13,212 nucleotides of DNA from DASXBA01 sp046729895 (GTDB lineage Bacteria; Actinomycetota; Thermoleophilia; Solirubrobacterales; Thermoleophilaceae): positions 1 to 13,212 of the forward strand of contig JBKPHP010000158.1 of assembly GCA_046729895.1 (NCBI GenBank). The letters run 5' to 3'. The translations under genes were made by a program, and so were the position numbers. Below, in pieces: positions 1 through 6,444 of the stretch. Numbering within the stretch: the first letter of the stretch is position 1; every line of letters begins with the position of its first letter. Under the pieces are notes generated by a model, which had not been told where the DNA came from, did no database searches, and saw nothing but the letters and a program-made list of their open reading frames with translations.

Positions 1-252
1 GTCGAGCTCCTCGGCCGCTTGCCGGAGGCACCCCAGCAGCAGCTGGAGCTGCGACCAGCCGCCCCATTCGAACTCGACGTCATCGTGGAGCGCCAGCGCC
101 CCCAGCCGCTCGAGCTCCGCCTCGTCCAGATGGGAGCGGCGCCCATCGTGTCGAACCAGGACCTCGCCCGCGGGCCCCTCCCTGAGCGCCGCGACGAGTC
201 GCAGCGCCTGCTCGGGGTTCCGATGCGAGACAACGACATATGCGATCCGCAC
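1..252 (-). CDS. GT14-like (Core-2/I-branching type) glycosyltransferase, N-terminal part
   Basis: The 84 visible residues begin MRIAYVVVSHRNPEQALRL from a GTG at 252 and run off the left edge. The opening beta strand followed by S/A-H-x-N-P-E-Q, then VLVRHDGRRS around residues 31-40, and EFEWGGWSQLQ at about 60-70 follow the start of GT14-like Core-2/I-branching beta-1,6-N-acetylglucosaminyltransferases. In that family the corresponding segments form the nucleotide-sugar site. No signal peptide is seen, so the enzyme should be cytoplasmic and act on a surface glycan or secreted-polymer precursor; the real acceptor is unknown. No good Shine-Dalgarno precedes the GTG. The gene is divergent from the NTF2-like gene at 303, with 50 bp between the starts. 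The other open frames here are shadows. I am fairly sure of the reading frame and moderately sure of the family, because the catalytic half lies outside the window. Confidence 0.68.
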   Translation of the reverse strand, partial: MRIAYVVVSHRNPEQALRLVAALREGPAGEVLVRHDGRRSHLDEAELERLGALALHDDVEFEWGGWSQLQLLLGCLRQAAEELD

Positions 253-288
253 GCGCAAAAAGATGATGCACGAGCGCCCCAAGCGGGT

Positions 289-294
289 TACTCT
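289..294 (+). promoter_or_regulatory. candidate -10 (TACTCT), possibly leaderless
   Basis: TACTCT fits the TAnnnT -10 pattern and ends 8 nt before the GTG at 303, which would put the transcript start at or next to the start codon. No recognisable Shine-Dalgarno or -35 is present. This is a prediction from spacing only. Confidence 0.3.
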
Positions 295-302
295 GGGTCC
301 GA

Positions 303-680
303 GTGGCATCGGGGAACCTGAGACGGGTCAAGCAGGCCTGGCAGCGGCTCGAGCGCGAGGGTCATGCGAGCGGCATGGATGAGCTCTTCGAGCATTGCCA
401 TCCGGACTGTGAGTTCCGCCTGGCGGCCAGCGGCGGCGAGCGTCTGCGCGGAGTCGAGGCGGCGCGGACCTTCTTCCGCGATCAGCGCAACGCCGGCGGT
501 GACATCAAGGTCTCGCCTTATGGCTTCCGCGAGCGGGGCGACTGCGTCGAGGTGCTCGGCTGGATCAGGCTGATCCTTCCGGATGGTGGGATGGCCGACT
601 CGCAGGGCCGCTGGACCTACCGCTTCGATGACGGTCAGATCGTCGAGGCCGACTACTCCTCCGCCTCGGCCGCGGCCTGA
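303..680 (+). CDS. SnoaL/NTF2-fold small protein
   Basis: The 125-residue product has the layout of an NTF2/SnoaL-like domain. An N-terminal helix (residues 5-30) is followed by the strand H-P-D-C-E-F-R at about 33-39, a helix R-G-V-E-A-A-R-T-F-F at 49-58, and then alternating strands. These include VEVLGWIRL (82-90) and the terminal W-T-Y-R-F-D-D-G-Q-I-V-E pair (104-115). The length is normal for a one-domain family member. The fold serves ligand binding or isomerase/cyclase chemistry, but the specific reaction cannot be told from this sequence. The GTG start has no Shine-Dalgarno but follows a TACTCT -10-like box, so the mRNA may be leaderless. It stands alone between the divergent glycosyltransferase gene and tRNA-Thr. 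It is not closely similar to the second NTF2-like gene near 12,500. Confidence 0.72.
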   Translation: MASGNLRRVKQAWQRLEREGHASGMDELFEHCHPDCEFRLAASGGERLRGVEAARTFFRDQRNAGGDIKVSPYGFRERGDCVEVLGWIRLILPDGGMADSQGRWTYRFDDGQIVEADYSSASAAA

Positions 681-723
681 ACAGCCCGTAGGTGCGGCCG
701 CGGGTCGCGACACGGGCCGCGCC

Positions 724-729
724 TAGAAT
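724..729 (+). promoter_or_regulatory. -10 box of tRNA-Thr(GGT)
   Basis: TAGAAT is a near-consensus -10 hexamer ending 10 nt before the first base of the tRNA. No convincing -35 is present at 16-18 bp spacing in the GC-rich sequence upstream. Confidence 0.5.
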
Positions 730-739
730 GCGTGACCAG

Positions 740-812
740 GCCGCCGTAGCTCAGTCGGTAGAGCACGTGCATGGTAAGCACGGGGTCCCCGGTTCGAGTC
801 CGGGCGGCGGCT
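740..812 (+). tRNA. tRNA-Thr(GGT)
   Basis: A complete 73-nt cloverleaf can be drawn. The seven acceptor pairs are GCCGCCG (740-746) with CGGCGGC (805-811). The D stem is GCTC/GAGC. The anticodon stem is CGTGC/GCACG around loop ATGGTAA, giving anticodon GGT at 773-775. The variable loop is GGGTC, and the T arm is CCCGG-TTCGAGT-CCGGG. All stems pair perfectly. The discriminator base is T812 and CCA is not encoded. The tRNA reads ACC (and ACU) threonine codons. It faces tRNA-Tyr tail to tail, with 25 bp between the 3' ends. Its acceptor stem closely resembles that of the tRNA-Thr(CGT) remnant at 11461. Confidence 0.97.
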
Positions 813-837
813 CTCGCGCCGATCCTTTCGAAGCTAG

Positions 838-919
838 TGGGGGGAGCAGGATTCGAACCTGCGTAGGCGTAGCCGGCGCGTTTACAGCGCGCTCCCTTTG
901 ACCGCTCGGGCATCCCCCC
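838..919 (-). tRNA. tRNA-Tyr(GTA)
   Basis: The 82-nt minus-strand gene has acceptor strand GGGGGGA (919-913) pairing with TCCCCCC (845-839) and discriminator A at 838. The D arm begins CCCGAGCGG. The anticodon stem is GCGCG/CGCGC with loop CTGTAAA, giving anticodon GTA. A long class II variable arm of the bacterial tyrosine type follows, then a T arm with GCAGG-TTCGAAT-CCTGC. CCA is not encoded. The combination of a GTA anticodon and a long variable arm is diagnostic of bacterial tRNA-Tyr. It lies 3' to 3' with tRNA-Thr(GGT) and downstream of the sigma factor gene on the same strand, with its own likely promoter. Confidence 0.97.
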
Positions 920-936
920 GAGTCGAAGGAATCACG

Positions 937-942
937 ATTGTA
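937..942 (-). promoter_or_regulatory. -10 box of tRNA-Tyr(GTA)
   Basis: Read on the minus strand this is TACAAT, a near-consensus -10, 17 nt upstream of the tRNA 5' end. That leaves room for a short 5' leader to be removed by RNase P. No clear -35 is present. Confidence 0.45.
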
Positions 943-1023
943 GAAGGGCATCTTCGGCCTGTTGGGCGGGAATCGGATCGCCCGCGCTCGACCCCGAGTC
1001 CGCGCACTTTGGAGCGCCCGACG

Positions 1024-2163
1024 CTAGGAGGCGTCGCGCAGGCGCTGGGCCTCGGGCAGGCCCTCGAGCTTCTTGAGGGTGTTGTTCTCGATCTGCCTGA
1101 TCCGCTCGCGGGTGACGCCGAATGCGCGGCCGACCTCCTCGAGCGTGCGCGCCTGGTGGCCCTTGAGCCCATAGCGCATCTCGATGACCTCGCGCTCGCG
1201 CTGGGGTAGCGCGTCGAGGGCACGGCTCACGTTCTCCCTGCGCAGGTTCTCGGACGCAAGCTCGAAGGGGGACTCGGCGGTCTCGTCCTCGACGAAGTCG
1301 CCGAGCTCCGAGTCCTCCTCCTCCCCGATTGGCTTCTCGAGCGAGACCGGGAGCTGGGCGATCCGGAGGATGTCCTTGACCTCGCGCGCGGTCCACTGGA
1401 GCTCACCGGCGATCTCCTCTGGAGCAGGCTCGCGGCCGAACTCCTGCACCAGCTGGCGCTCGACGTGGACGACCTTGTTCAGCTTCTCGACCATGTGGAC
1501 GGGGATGCGGATGGTCCGTGCCTTGTCGGCGATCGCTCTCGTGACCGCCTGCCGGATCCACCAGGTCGCGTAGGTGGAGAACTTGTAGCCGCGCCTGTAG
1601 TCGAACTTCTCCACCGCGCGGATGAGGCCCAGGGAACCCTCTTGGATCAGGTCGAGGAACGAAAGGCCGCGTCCGAGGTAGCCCTTCGCGATCGAGACCA
1701 CCAGGCGCAGGTTGGCCTCGATCATCTGCTGCTTCCCATACATGTCCCCGCGCTCGATGCGTTTCGCGAGCATGACCTCCTGGTCCGCGGTCAGGAGGTC
1801 CACCCGCCCGATCGAGCGCAGGTAGAGACGCAGAGAATCGAGGCTGGGCTCGACCGTGAGGTCGATCTCGGTCTTCTTCTGAGCCACGGGCTGCCCGTCC
1901 ACCGGGGGCACCGGGCCGGTCGCCTGGGCGGGGCGCCCGTCGGCGGAGACGATCTCGATGCCGCTGTCGACCAGGAAGACGTGTAGGTCGCGCACCTGCT
2001 CCTTGGTGATCTCGACCTCCTCGAGGCAGGCGGCGATCTCCTCGAAGGTCAGGAAGCCACGCTCGCGGCCCTCGGCAACGAGTGTTCTGAGCTCGTCGTG
2101 CTCGAGATCGGGCGCTTCGGCCTGACCTGTCAGCAGCCCTACTCCCTCGTGCTTCTCCGTCAA
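1024..2163 (-). CDS. sigA: primary RNA polymerase sigma factor (sigma-70 group 1)
   Basis: The 379-residue product has every region of a housekeeping sigma-70 in order. An acidic region 1.1-like segment lies at about 20-75. Region 1.2 (107-140) starts D-S-L-R-L-Y-L. Region 2 (148-218) contains NLRLVVSIAK, the -10-melting segment FSTYATWWIRQAVTRA, and ARTIRIPVHM. Region 3 covers about 220-300. Region 4 (312-367) has the helix-turn-helix TLEEVGRAFGVTRERIRQIE, which reads the -35 element. The YATWWIRQ and IPVHM motifs mark it as a primary rather than an ECF factor. It recruits core RNA polymerase to most promoters. The TTG start is chosen because AAGGAG lies 6 nt upstream (2170-2175). The gene is divergent from folE2. 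The Shine-Dalgarno overlaps a perfect 12-bp palindrome that could be regulatory. Confidence 0.95.
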   Translation of the reverse strand: MTEKHEGVGLLTGQAEAPDLEHDELRTLVAEGRERGFLTFEEIAACLEEVEITKEQVRDLHVFLVDSGIEIVSADGRPAQATGPVPPVDGQPVAQKKTEIDLTVEPSLDSLRLYLRSIGRVDLLTADQEVMLAKRIERGDMYGKQQMIEANLRLVVSIAKGYLGRGLSFLDLIQEGSLGLIRAVEKFDYRRGYKFSTYATWWIRQAVTRAIADKARTIRIPVHMVEKLNKVVHVERQLVQEFGREPAPEEIAGELQWTAREVKDILRIAQLPVSLEKPIGEEEDSELGDFVEDETAESPFELASENLRRENVSRALDALPQREREVIEMRYGLKGHQARTLEEVGRAFGVTRERIRQIENNTLKKLEGLPEAQRLRDAS

Positions 2164-2174
2164 CCCTCGCTCCT

Positions 2175-2186
2175 TGAAACGTTTCA
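2175..2186 (-). promoter_or_regulatory. perfect 12-bp palindrome TGAAACGTTTCA upstream of sigA
   Basis: TGAAACGTTTCA is its own reverse complement. It touches the sigA Shine-Dalgarno (2170-2175) and extends as an imperfect 24-bp dyad over about 2170-2193 (10 of 12 positions match between arms). It could be a dimeric repressor site or a weak RNA hairpin affecting translation. No known operator is recognised. Confidence 0.35.
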
Positions 2187-2341
2187 GGGGGCCGATGTCC
2201 CCCTGGCTCGTCTATGTCAGGTTGTTCGGGTCGCGGCCCGTGCCGCGAGGGGCTGCGCCGTTTGGGCCCCAACAAGTCCCCGGCGTCAAGCCGTCACGAG
2301 TGTACAACGGATCGTGCCGATTAGCTCCGGGGCGTCGGTAT

Positions 2342-2350
2342 GGTGAGGGG
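2342..2350 (+). promoter_or_regulatory. ribosome binding site of folE2
   Basis: GGTGAGGGG lies 5 nt before the ATG at 2356 and supports that start. Confidence 0.55.
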
Positions 2351-2355
2351 CCGCT

Positions 2356-3345
2356 ATGAACCACCGCAGCGCACTCCTCGGCGACGACGTCCAGGCCCGT
2401 CGGCCGGCGACCCACGTGAGCCTCTCCAGGGTCGGGGTGACGGGCGTCGAGAAGGTGCTCCGAATCTGCTCGGACGGCTCGGAGCAGCTCTTCTACGCCG
2501 AGCTCGAGTGCTTCGTCGACCTTCCGCCGGATCAGAAGGGCGCCCACATGTCGCGCTTCGAGGAGGTCGTGAACGAGGCGATCGACGAGGTGGTCCTGCG
2601 GGAGGCGCTCAAGGCCGAGACTCTCGCCTCCCACATCGCCGAGCGCGTGCGCGACCGGCAGGGTGGTCTGCGTGCCGAGGTAACCATCGCCGCGCGCTAC
2701 CCGGAGCACAAGCCGGCGCCGGTCTCGGGGACGCCGACGCAGGAGATCTACACGCTGTTCGGCTCGGCGGTCGCGTCCAGTCGCGGCACGCGCCGGCTCG
2801 TCGGCGTAGAGGCCCAGGGCATGACGGCCTGCCCGTGCGCCCAGGAGCTCGTCATGGACAAAGCTCAGGGGCGGCTACGCTCGGACGGCTTCACGGACGA
2901 CGAGATCGCGCGGGTGTTCGAGCACGTGCCGGTGGCGACGCACAACCAGCGCGGTATCGGGACGCTGTACATCGGCTGCCCGGAGGGCTGCGACCAGGCG
3001 ATCGAGGCAGCCTCGCTGCTGGAAATCGTCGAGTCGGCCATGAGCTCGGAGATATACGAGCTGATGAAGCGGCCGGACGAGCTGGAGGTGGTGGAGAAGG
3101 CGCACATGCAGCCGCGCTTCGTCGAGGACTGCGTCCGCGAGATGGTTCGGATGGCCGTCGAGCGGTTCGAGCACCTCGGCGAGGACGCCTTCCTCCTCGC
3201 TCGACAGGAGAATCTCGAGACGATCCACAAGCACAACGTCGTCGCCGAGCGGCACGGGCTGATCGCGCGGCTGCTGCGCGAGATGGAGGGCACGGAGCAC
3301 CTCACGCGGCACGTGACCATGCGCGAGTGGCTTGAGGGCGGCTGA
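2356..3345 (+). CDS. folE2: GTP cyclohydrolase I type IB (FolE2/MptA family)
   Basis: The enzyme opens GTP to a dihydroneopterin product, the first committed step toward folate and other pterins. The 329-residue sequence shows the COG1469 landmarks. These are K-G-A-H-M-S-R-F (61-68), GMTACPCAQ (155-163) with the metal-binding cysteine region, T-H-N-Q-R-G (195-200) with a conserved histidine, YELMKRPDELEVVEKAH (234-250) with conserved glutamates, and ENLETIHKHN (285-294) with the C-terminal His pair. It is longer than typical bacterial FolE2 proteins, mainly through inserted segments around residues 115-150 and a longer tail, and in that respect looks closer to MptA-type sequences. FolE2 works with metals other than zinc, unlike FolE. 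No other folate gene is adjacent. It stands alone, divergent from sigA and convergent with pgsA. Confidence 0.9.
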   Translation: MNHRSALLGDDVQARRPATHVSLSRVGVTGVEKVLRICSDGSEQLFYAELECFVDLPPDQKGAHMSRFEEVVNEAIDEVVLREALKAETLASHIAERVRDRQGGLRAEVTIAARYPEHKPAPVSGTPTQEIYTLFGSAVASSRGTRRLVGVEAQGMTACPCAQELVMDKAQGRLRSDGFTDDEIARVFEHVPVATHNQRGIGTLYIGCPEGCDQAIEAASLLEIVESAMSSEIYELMKRPDELEVVEKAHMQPRFVEDCVREMVRMAVERFEHLGEDAFLLARQENLETIHKHNVVAERHGLIARLLREMEGTEHLTRHVTMREWLEGG

Positions 3346-3385
3346 GCGACGGCTTGCGGCCCCGCCGCCGCCCGGGAGGCTCGCG

Positions 3386-3967
3386 TTAGGAGGGCTTGGC
3401 CGGCGATCCGCGCACGCGCTCTCGCGCGCGCGTCACCTCCTCGAGTCTGCGCCTGAAGTTGAGGAAGTAGTCGGCGCCCGATGCGACGGTGATAGCGACC
3501 ATCAAGTAGACGAGGGCCTGCACCCAGACGGCGCCGCTATCCGATCCCGCGATCAGCGCCAACACGGCGGCCACCTGCACGATCGTCTTCACCTTGCCGA
3601 GCTTGCTCGCCGGGATGACTACGCCCTGCTGACCGGCGGCGATCCGCAGCCCGCTCACTGCGAACTCGCGCGCGATGATCACCATCGCGACCCATGGCTC
3701 GAGCCGGTCCAGGCTGACCAGCGCGATCAGCGCCGCGGCGATCATCAGCTTGTCGGCGACCGGGTCCATCACCTTCCCGAAGGTCGTGACCGCCTGCCGC
3801 GAGCGGGCGATGTAGCCATCGAGCCCGTCCGTGAGCGCAGCGATGGCAAAGACCCCAGCCGCGATCGTCGATCCTCCAGGCGTCTCCACCGTCAGCGCGA
3901 CCACGAGCACCGGCACAAGGAGGATGCGCGCAAGCGTGAGGGCATTCGGCAGGTTGAGCGGGAACAT
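3386..3967 (-). CDS. pgsA: CDP-diacylglycerol--glycerol-3-phosphate 3-phosphatidyltransferase
   Basis: The protein makes phosphatidylglycerol phosphate, the precursor of phosphatidylglycerol and cardiolipin, in the cytoplasmic membrane. Its 193 residues carry the complete CDP-alcohol phosphotransferase signature D-x2-DG-x2-AR-x8-G-x3-D-x3-D, here D47, D50-G51, A54-R55, G64, D68 and D72. The N-terminal N-L-P-N-A-L-T-L-A-R (5-14) is typical of PgsA. About five or six hydrophobic helices are visible (8-26, 34-47, 74-85, 91-103, 125-142, 146-165), and the tail is basic. The length is normal. The ATG start is 9 bp downstream of the stop of the DUF3817-like gene, so the two are probably co-transcribed. 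Other CDP-alcohol transferases share the signature, but the N-terminus and size favour PgsA. Confidence 0.9.
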   Translation of the reverse strand: MFPLNLPNALTLARILLVPVLVVALTVETPGGSTIAAGVFAIAALTDGLDGYIARSRQAVTTFGKVMDPVADKLMIAAALIALVSLDRLEPWVAMVIIAREFAVSGLRIAAGQQGVVIPASKLGKVKTIVQVAAVLALIAGSDSGAVWVQALVYLMVAITVASGADYFLNFRRRLEEVTRARERVRGSPAKPS

Positions 3968-3976
3968 GAGCCGGGG

Positions 3977-4285
3977 TCAGGCTACCCGGCGGCGGCTCAA
4001 GTACTCCAGGCCGGCCGTGCTCCCGATCGGCCCGAGCGGCGACACGGTCGCCGCCAGCAGCGGCCACGGGAAGATCCCGCGACGGCACCCCGCGGCCACG
4101 AGCAGACACAACAGGATCCAGCCGAACCCGTGCGTCCACCCCAGGACGAGCTGGGCTTCGTCGCTCAGCCCGCCCACCCAGACGACGATCAGCGAGGTCA
4201 GCACGCACATCTCGGCGGCCGAATAGATCCGCACCGCCTGGAAGTAGGACACGGGTCTGAGGTTATTTCCCGCTACAGGGTGCAC
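3977..4285 (-). CDS. DUF3817-like small membrane protein
   Basis: The 102-residue protein has three hydrophobic stretches, at about 20-40, 49-64 and 72-88. Its pattern matches DUF3817-type integral membrane proteins: an early A-A-E-M helix, then G-W-T-H-G-F-G-W, then W-P-L-L-A-A and a P-L-G-P-I-G turn before the last segment. The function of that family is not established. The GTG start has AGGAG upstream with an unusually short 3-nt gap; an alternative GTG lies 11 codons in. The gene sits between the sulfatase (80 bp upstream on the same strand) and pgsA (9 bp downstream), so it is likely to be expressed with pgsA. Confidence 0.7.
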   Translation of the reverse strand: MHPVAGNNLRPVSYFQAVRIYSAAEMCVLTSLIVVWVGGLSDEAQLVLGWTHGFGWILLCLLVAAGCRRGIFPWPLLAATVSPLGPIGSTAGLEYLSRRRVA

Positions 4286-4365
4286 CGGCTCCTGCCAAGG
4301 CCCCGTTGCAGTCGTCAGAGCTCCCGGCGGCGGCTTGGGCGTGACGCTGCGCCGCTAAACGCCGC

Positions 4366-5817
4366 TCAGCCGCACTTCCTGGCGCCGCGGCAGCGCTTGA
4401 GCCGGGCGAGCGCCCCGTGCAGCTGAGCGCGGCGGCGCTTGCTCAGACGGCGAACCACGTTGTGGAGCTCGTGGGGATCGCGGCGGAGGTTGTAGTACTC
4501 GCGCTCTCCGTCGCGGTACCCGACATAGAGGGCGGTCTTGGTGCGAAGCGCCTCGTAGGTGCTCGGGTTCCCGGCTCCCCTGGCCGGCCGGTCGGGGTCG
4601 CGCCGGCCGAAGTTGGGACCGTGGTGCTCGATCAGCGCCGCGCCGCGCCAGCGGCGCGGGCGCTTCCCGTGCAGCAGCGAGACCAGGCTGCGCCCGTCGA
4701 CCGACCTGGGCAGATGGGCGTCGGCGAGCCGGCTGAAAGTGGGGCGCAGATCGATGTTCTCCGCCACGTGGCGGATGGTCCGCCCTCCGGGCACTCCCGG
4801 TCCGATGACGATCAGCGGGACCCTGATGTCGGTGTCGAACGCCGTCTGCTTGCCGGGGTTCAGGCGGTGCTCGCCCATGTGGTAGCCGTTGTCGGAGCTG
4901 AAGACGATGTAGGTGTCGTCGGCCAGGCCGCGCGCGGACAGTGTCGCCTGGATGCGGGCGATCAGATCGTCCACCGCCTGGACCGCCTGAGCCCGCCTGC
5001 GAAAGGCGAGGTCGATGTTGGCGATCTGGGCCGGGGTCAGCGGAGGCCTGCCGCGCAGCCATCGGGGGGCGCGCGAGTTCCTCGCGTTGAAGGCCGGTCC
5101 CTTGGGGGCAGTCAGCCCGGGGAAGTCGCCCGCGTCGCGCGGCGCCGGCGTATATGGCGCGTGGGGCGCGTAGGTGGCGAGCTCGAGGATGAACGGCTGG
5201 TGGGCGCTCGCCGCCTCATCGATGAAGGCGCTCCCCTTCCTCGCGATCACGTCCGTCAGGTAGTCGCGCGGCCCGCTGCCGTAGGCCACCCGACGGCCGT
5301 TCTCGCTCAGCCTGTAGTTGAAGTTCCGGTAGGCGTTGCCGCCTACGTCCCACTCCGTCCAGCCGGGCGGCACGTAGCCGCCGGCCGGCGTATAGCCGTT
5401 GAGGTACTTCCCCATCATCGCCGTGCGGTAGCCACGGGCCTGGAGCGCGGTCGCGAAGGTCGACCGCTCCTCTCCCCGTGCGAGGAACACCTGGAAGCCG
5501 CCGTCCGGCGGGCGGTTCGTGAACACGCGCGTATTGTGCGGAAAACGGCCGGAGAAGATCGATGCCCGTGACGGGCAGCAGAGCGAGTCGGTAACGAAGT
5601 AGCGGCTGAAGCTGACTCCCCGCTGCCTCATTCCGCGCACATGGGGCATGTAGCGGACCAGGTTCCAGGACAGGTCGTCGGTCAGGACCAACACGATGTT
5701 CGGACGTGTGGCCGCCGCTGTCGGAGTGCGCGAGCCTCCAGAGGCTGCGGCGCCCGCCACGACCAGGACCACGGCGAGCAGTCCCACGAGCAAGACGGGC
5801 TTCCGAGGGATCGACAC
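4366..5817 (-). CDS. secreted formylglycine-dependent sulfatase
   Basis: The protein should hydrolyse sulfate esters, probably of extracellular glycans, outside the membrane. Residues 8-25 form a hydrophobic signal or anchor segment. The sulfatase core follows: metal ligands D47-D48 in VLVLTDD, the activation motif C80-C-P-S-R84-A, K137 in MMGKYLNGY, H219 in APHAPYTP, and S-S-D309-N310-G-Y-H with K323 nearby. C80 is the residue that a formylglycine-generating enzyme would oxidise; no such enzyme is in this window. The closest pattern is the N-acetylglucosamine-6-sulfatase/Sulf branch of the S1 family, but the substrate cannot be fixed. The protein has 483 residues, normal for the family, and ends with a Cys pair (C-R-G-A-R-K-C). 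The GTG start lacks a clear Shine-Dalgarno. The gene is divergent from the thermonuclease-like gene. Confidence 0.88.
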   Translation of the reverse strand: MSIPRKPVLLVGLLAVVLVVAGAAASGGSRTPTAAATRPNIVLVLTDDLSWNLVRYMPHVRGMRQRGVSFSRYFVTDSLCCPSRASIFSGRFPHNTRVFTNRPPDGGFQVFLARGEERSTFATALQARGYRTAMMGKYLNGYTPAGGYVPPGWTEWDVGGNAYRNFNYRLSENGRRVAYGSGPRDYLTDVIARKGSAFIDEAASAHQPFILELATYAPHAPYTPAPRDAGDFPGLTAPKGPAFNARNSRAPRWLRGRPPLTPAQIANIDLAFRRRAQAVQAVDDLIARIQATLSARGLADDTYIVFSSDNGYHMGEHRLNPGKQTAFDTDIRVPLIVIGPGVPGGRTIRHVAENIDLRPTFSRLADAHLPRSVDGRSLVSLLHGKRPRRWRGAALIEHHGPNFGRRDPDRPARGAGNPSTYEALRTKTALYVGYRDGEREYYNLRRDPHELHNVVRRLSKRRRAQLHGALARLKRCRGARKCG

Positions 5818-5925
5818 TTTGCGGGAACACCGGGCTTACTGACGAGTTGCGCGCAAGGCAATCGACCGCACGACGGGGACGTAACTTCTCCGTGACCTCC
5901 CCTGCACTGTTCCCGTCGGGCGCCC

Positions 5926-5931
5926 TACGCT
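5926..5931 (+). promoter_or_regulatory. candidate -10 (TACGCT), possibly leaderless
   Basis: TACGCT fits TAnnnT and ends 6 nt before the TTG start at 5938, where no Shine-Dalgarno exists. The transcript would start at or near the initiation codon. The -35 region is weak. Confidence 0.35.
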
Positions 5932-5937
5932 CGCCGC

Positions 5938-6444
5938 TTGCGCCTCACCCGATTCCTTCCGTATGCCGCGCTGCTTGCCGCGGCGGCCGCCCTCGTGCTC
6001 GCAGGCGAGAGGCCTGGGAGCGGCCGGTTCACCTCGGCGCTCGTGACCCGGGTGGTCGATGGCGACACCGTCCGGGTCCGGCTCGCGGGCCGCGCCGAGA
6101 AGGTGCGCCTGATCGGGATCGACACCCCCGAGTTGGTCGAGCCGGGCACGCCGGTCGAGTGCTTCGCCCGGGCCGCGTCGGCGGAGAGCCGCCGCTTGCT
6201 GGCGGGACGGCGGGTCACGCTCCGGTTCGACGCCGAGCGCCGCGACCGCTACGGGCGCCTGCTGGCCTACGTCTACCGCGACGGGGATGGCCTGTTCGTC
6301 AACGCGGCCCTGGTCGGCGGTGGGTTCGCGCGACCGCTCCCCATCTCGCCCAATCTGGCCCACGCGGAGGAGTTCGCCCGTCTCGCCCGGGACGCGAGCC
6401 GGCACGGCCGAGGGCTGTGGCGGGCCTGCCGGCGCGGTGGCTAA
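5938..6444 (+). CDS. secreted thermonuclease-like protein (SNase domain)
   Basis: The 168-residue protein has a hydrophobic signal segment (residues 6-22) and one staphylococcal-nuclease-like OB-fold domain (about 33-165). The catalytic set is intact: V-V-D-G-D-T-V (39-45), R58 and D62-T63-x-E65 in VRLIGIDTPE, and R107 in D-R-Y-G-R-L-L-A-Y-V. These match R35, D40, T41, E43 and R87 of the staphylococcal enzyme. It should be an active calcium-dependent nuclease cleaving DNA or RNA outside the cell. The start is a TTG without a Shine-Dalgarno but with a TACGCT box just upstream. Its stop codon interlocks with that of the convergent STAS gene: CTAA at 6441-6444 reads TAA on plus and TAG on minus. 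Confidence 0.9.
   Translation: MRLTRFLPYAALLAAAAALVLAGERPGSGRFTSALVTRVVDGDTVRVRLAGRAEKVRLIGIDTPELVEPGTPVECFARAASAESRRLLAGRRVTLRFDAERRDRYGRLLAYVYRDGDGLFVNAALVGGGFARPLPISPNLAHAEEFARLARDASRHGRGLWRACRRGG

Noticed and set aside
694..720. Hairpin GCGGCC...GGCCGC after the NTF2-like gene
   Set aside because: The stem has 6 bp with a 15-nt loop and no T tract. Such GC-only pairings arise easily here, so I do not call a terminator.
653..951. Open frames across the two tRNA genes with phrases such as SNPAPPT and RIRTC
   Set aside because: They are translations of tRNA sequence, a well-known annotation artefact, and the tRNAs fold perfectly.
5873..5893. Small inverted repeat ACGGGGA/TCTCCGT in the sulfatase-nuclease spacer
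   Set aside because: Seven pairs with a G-U and no placement relative to a promoter; expected by chance at this GC content.
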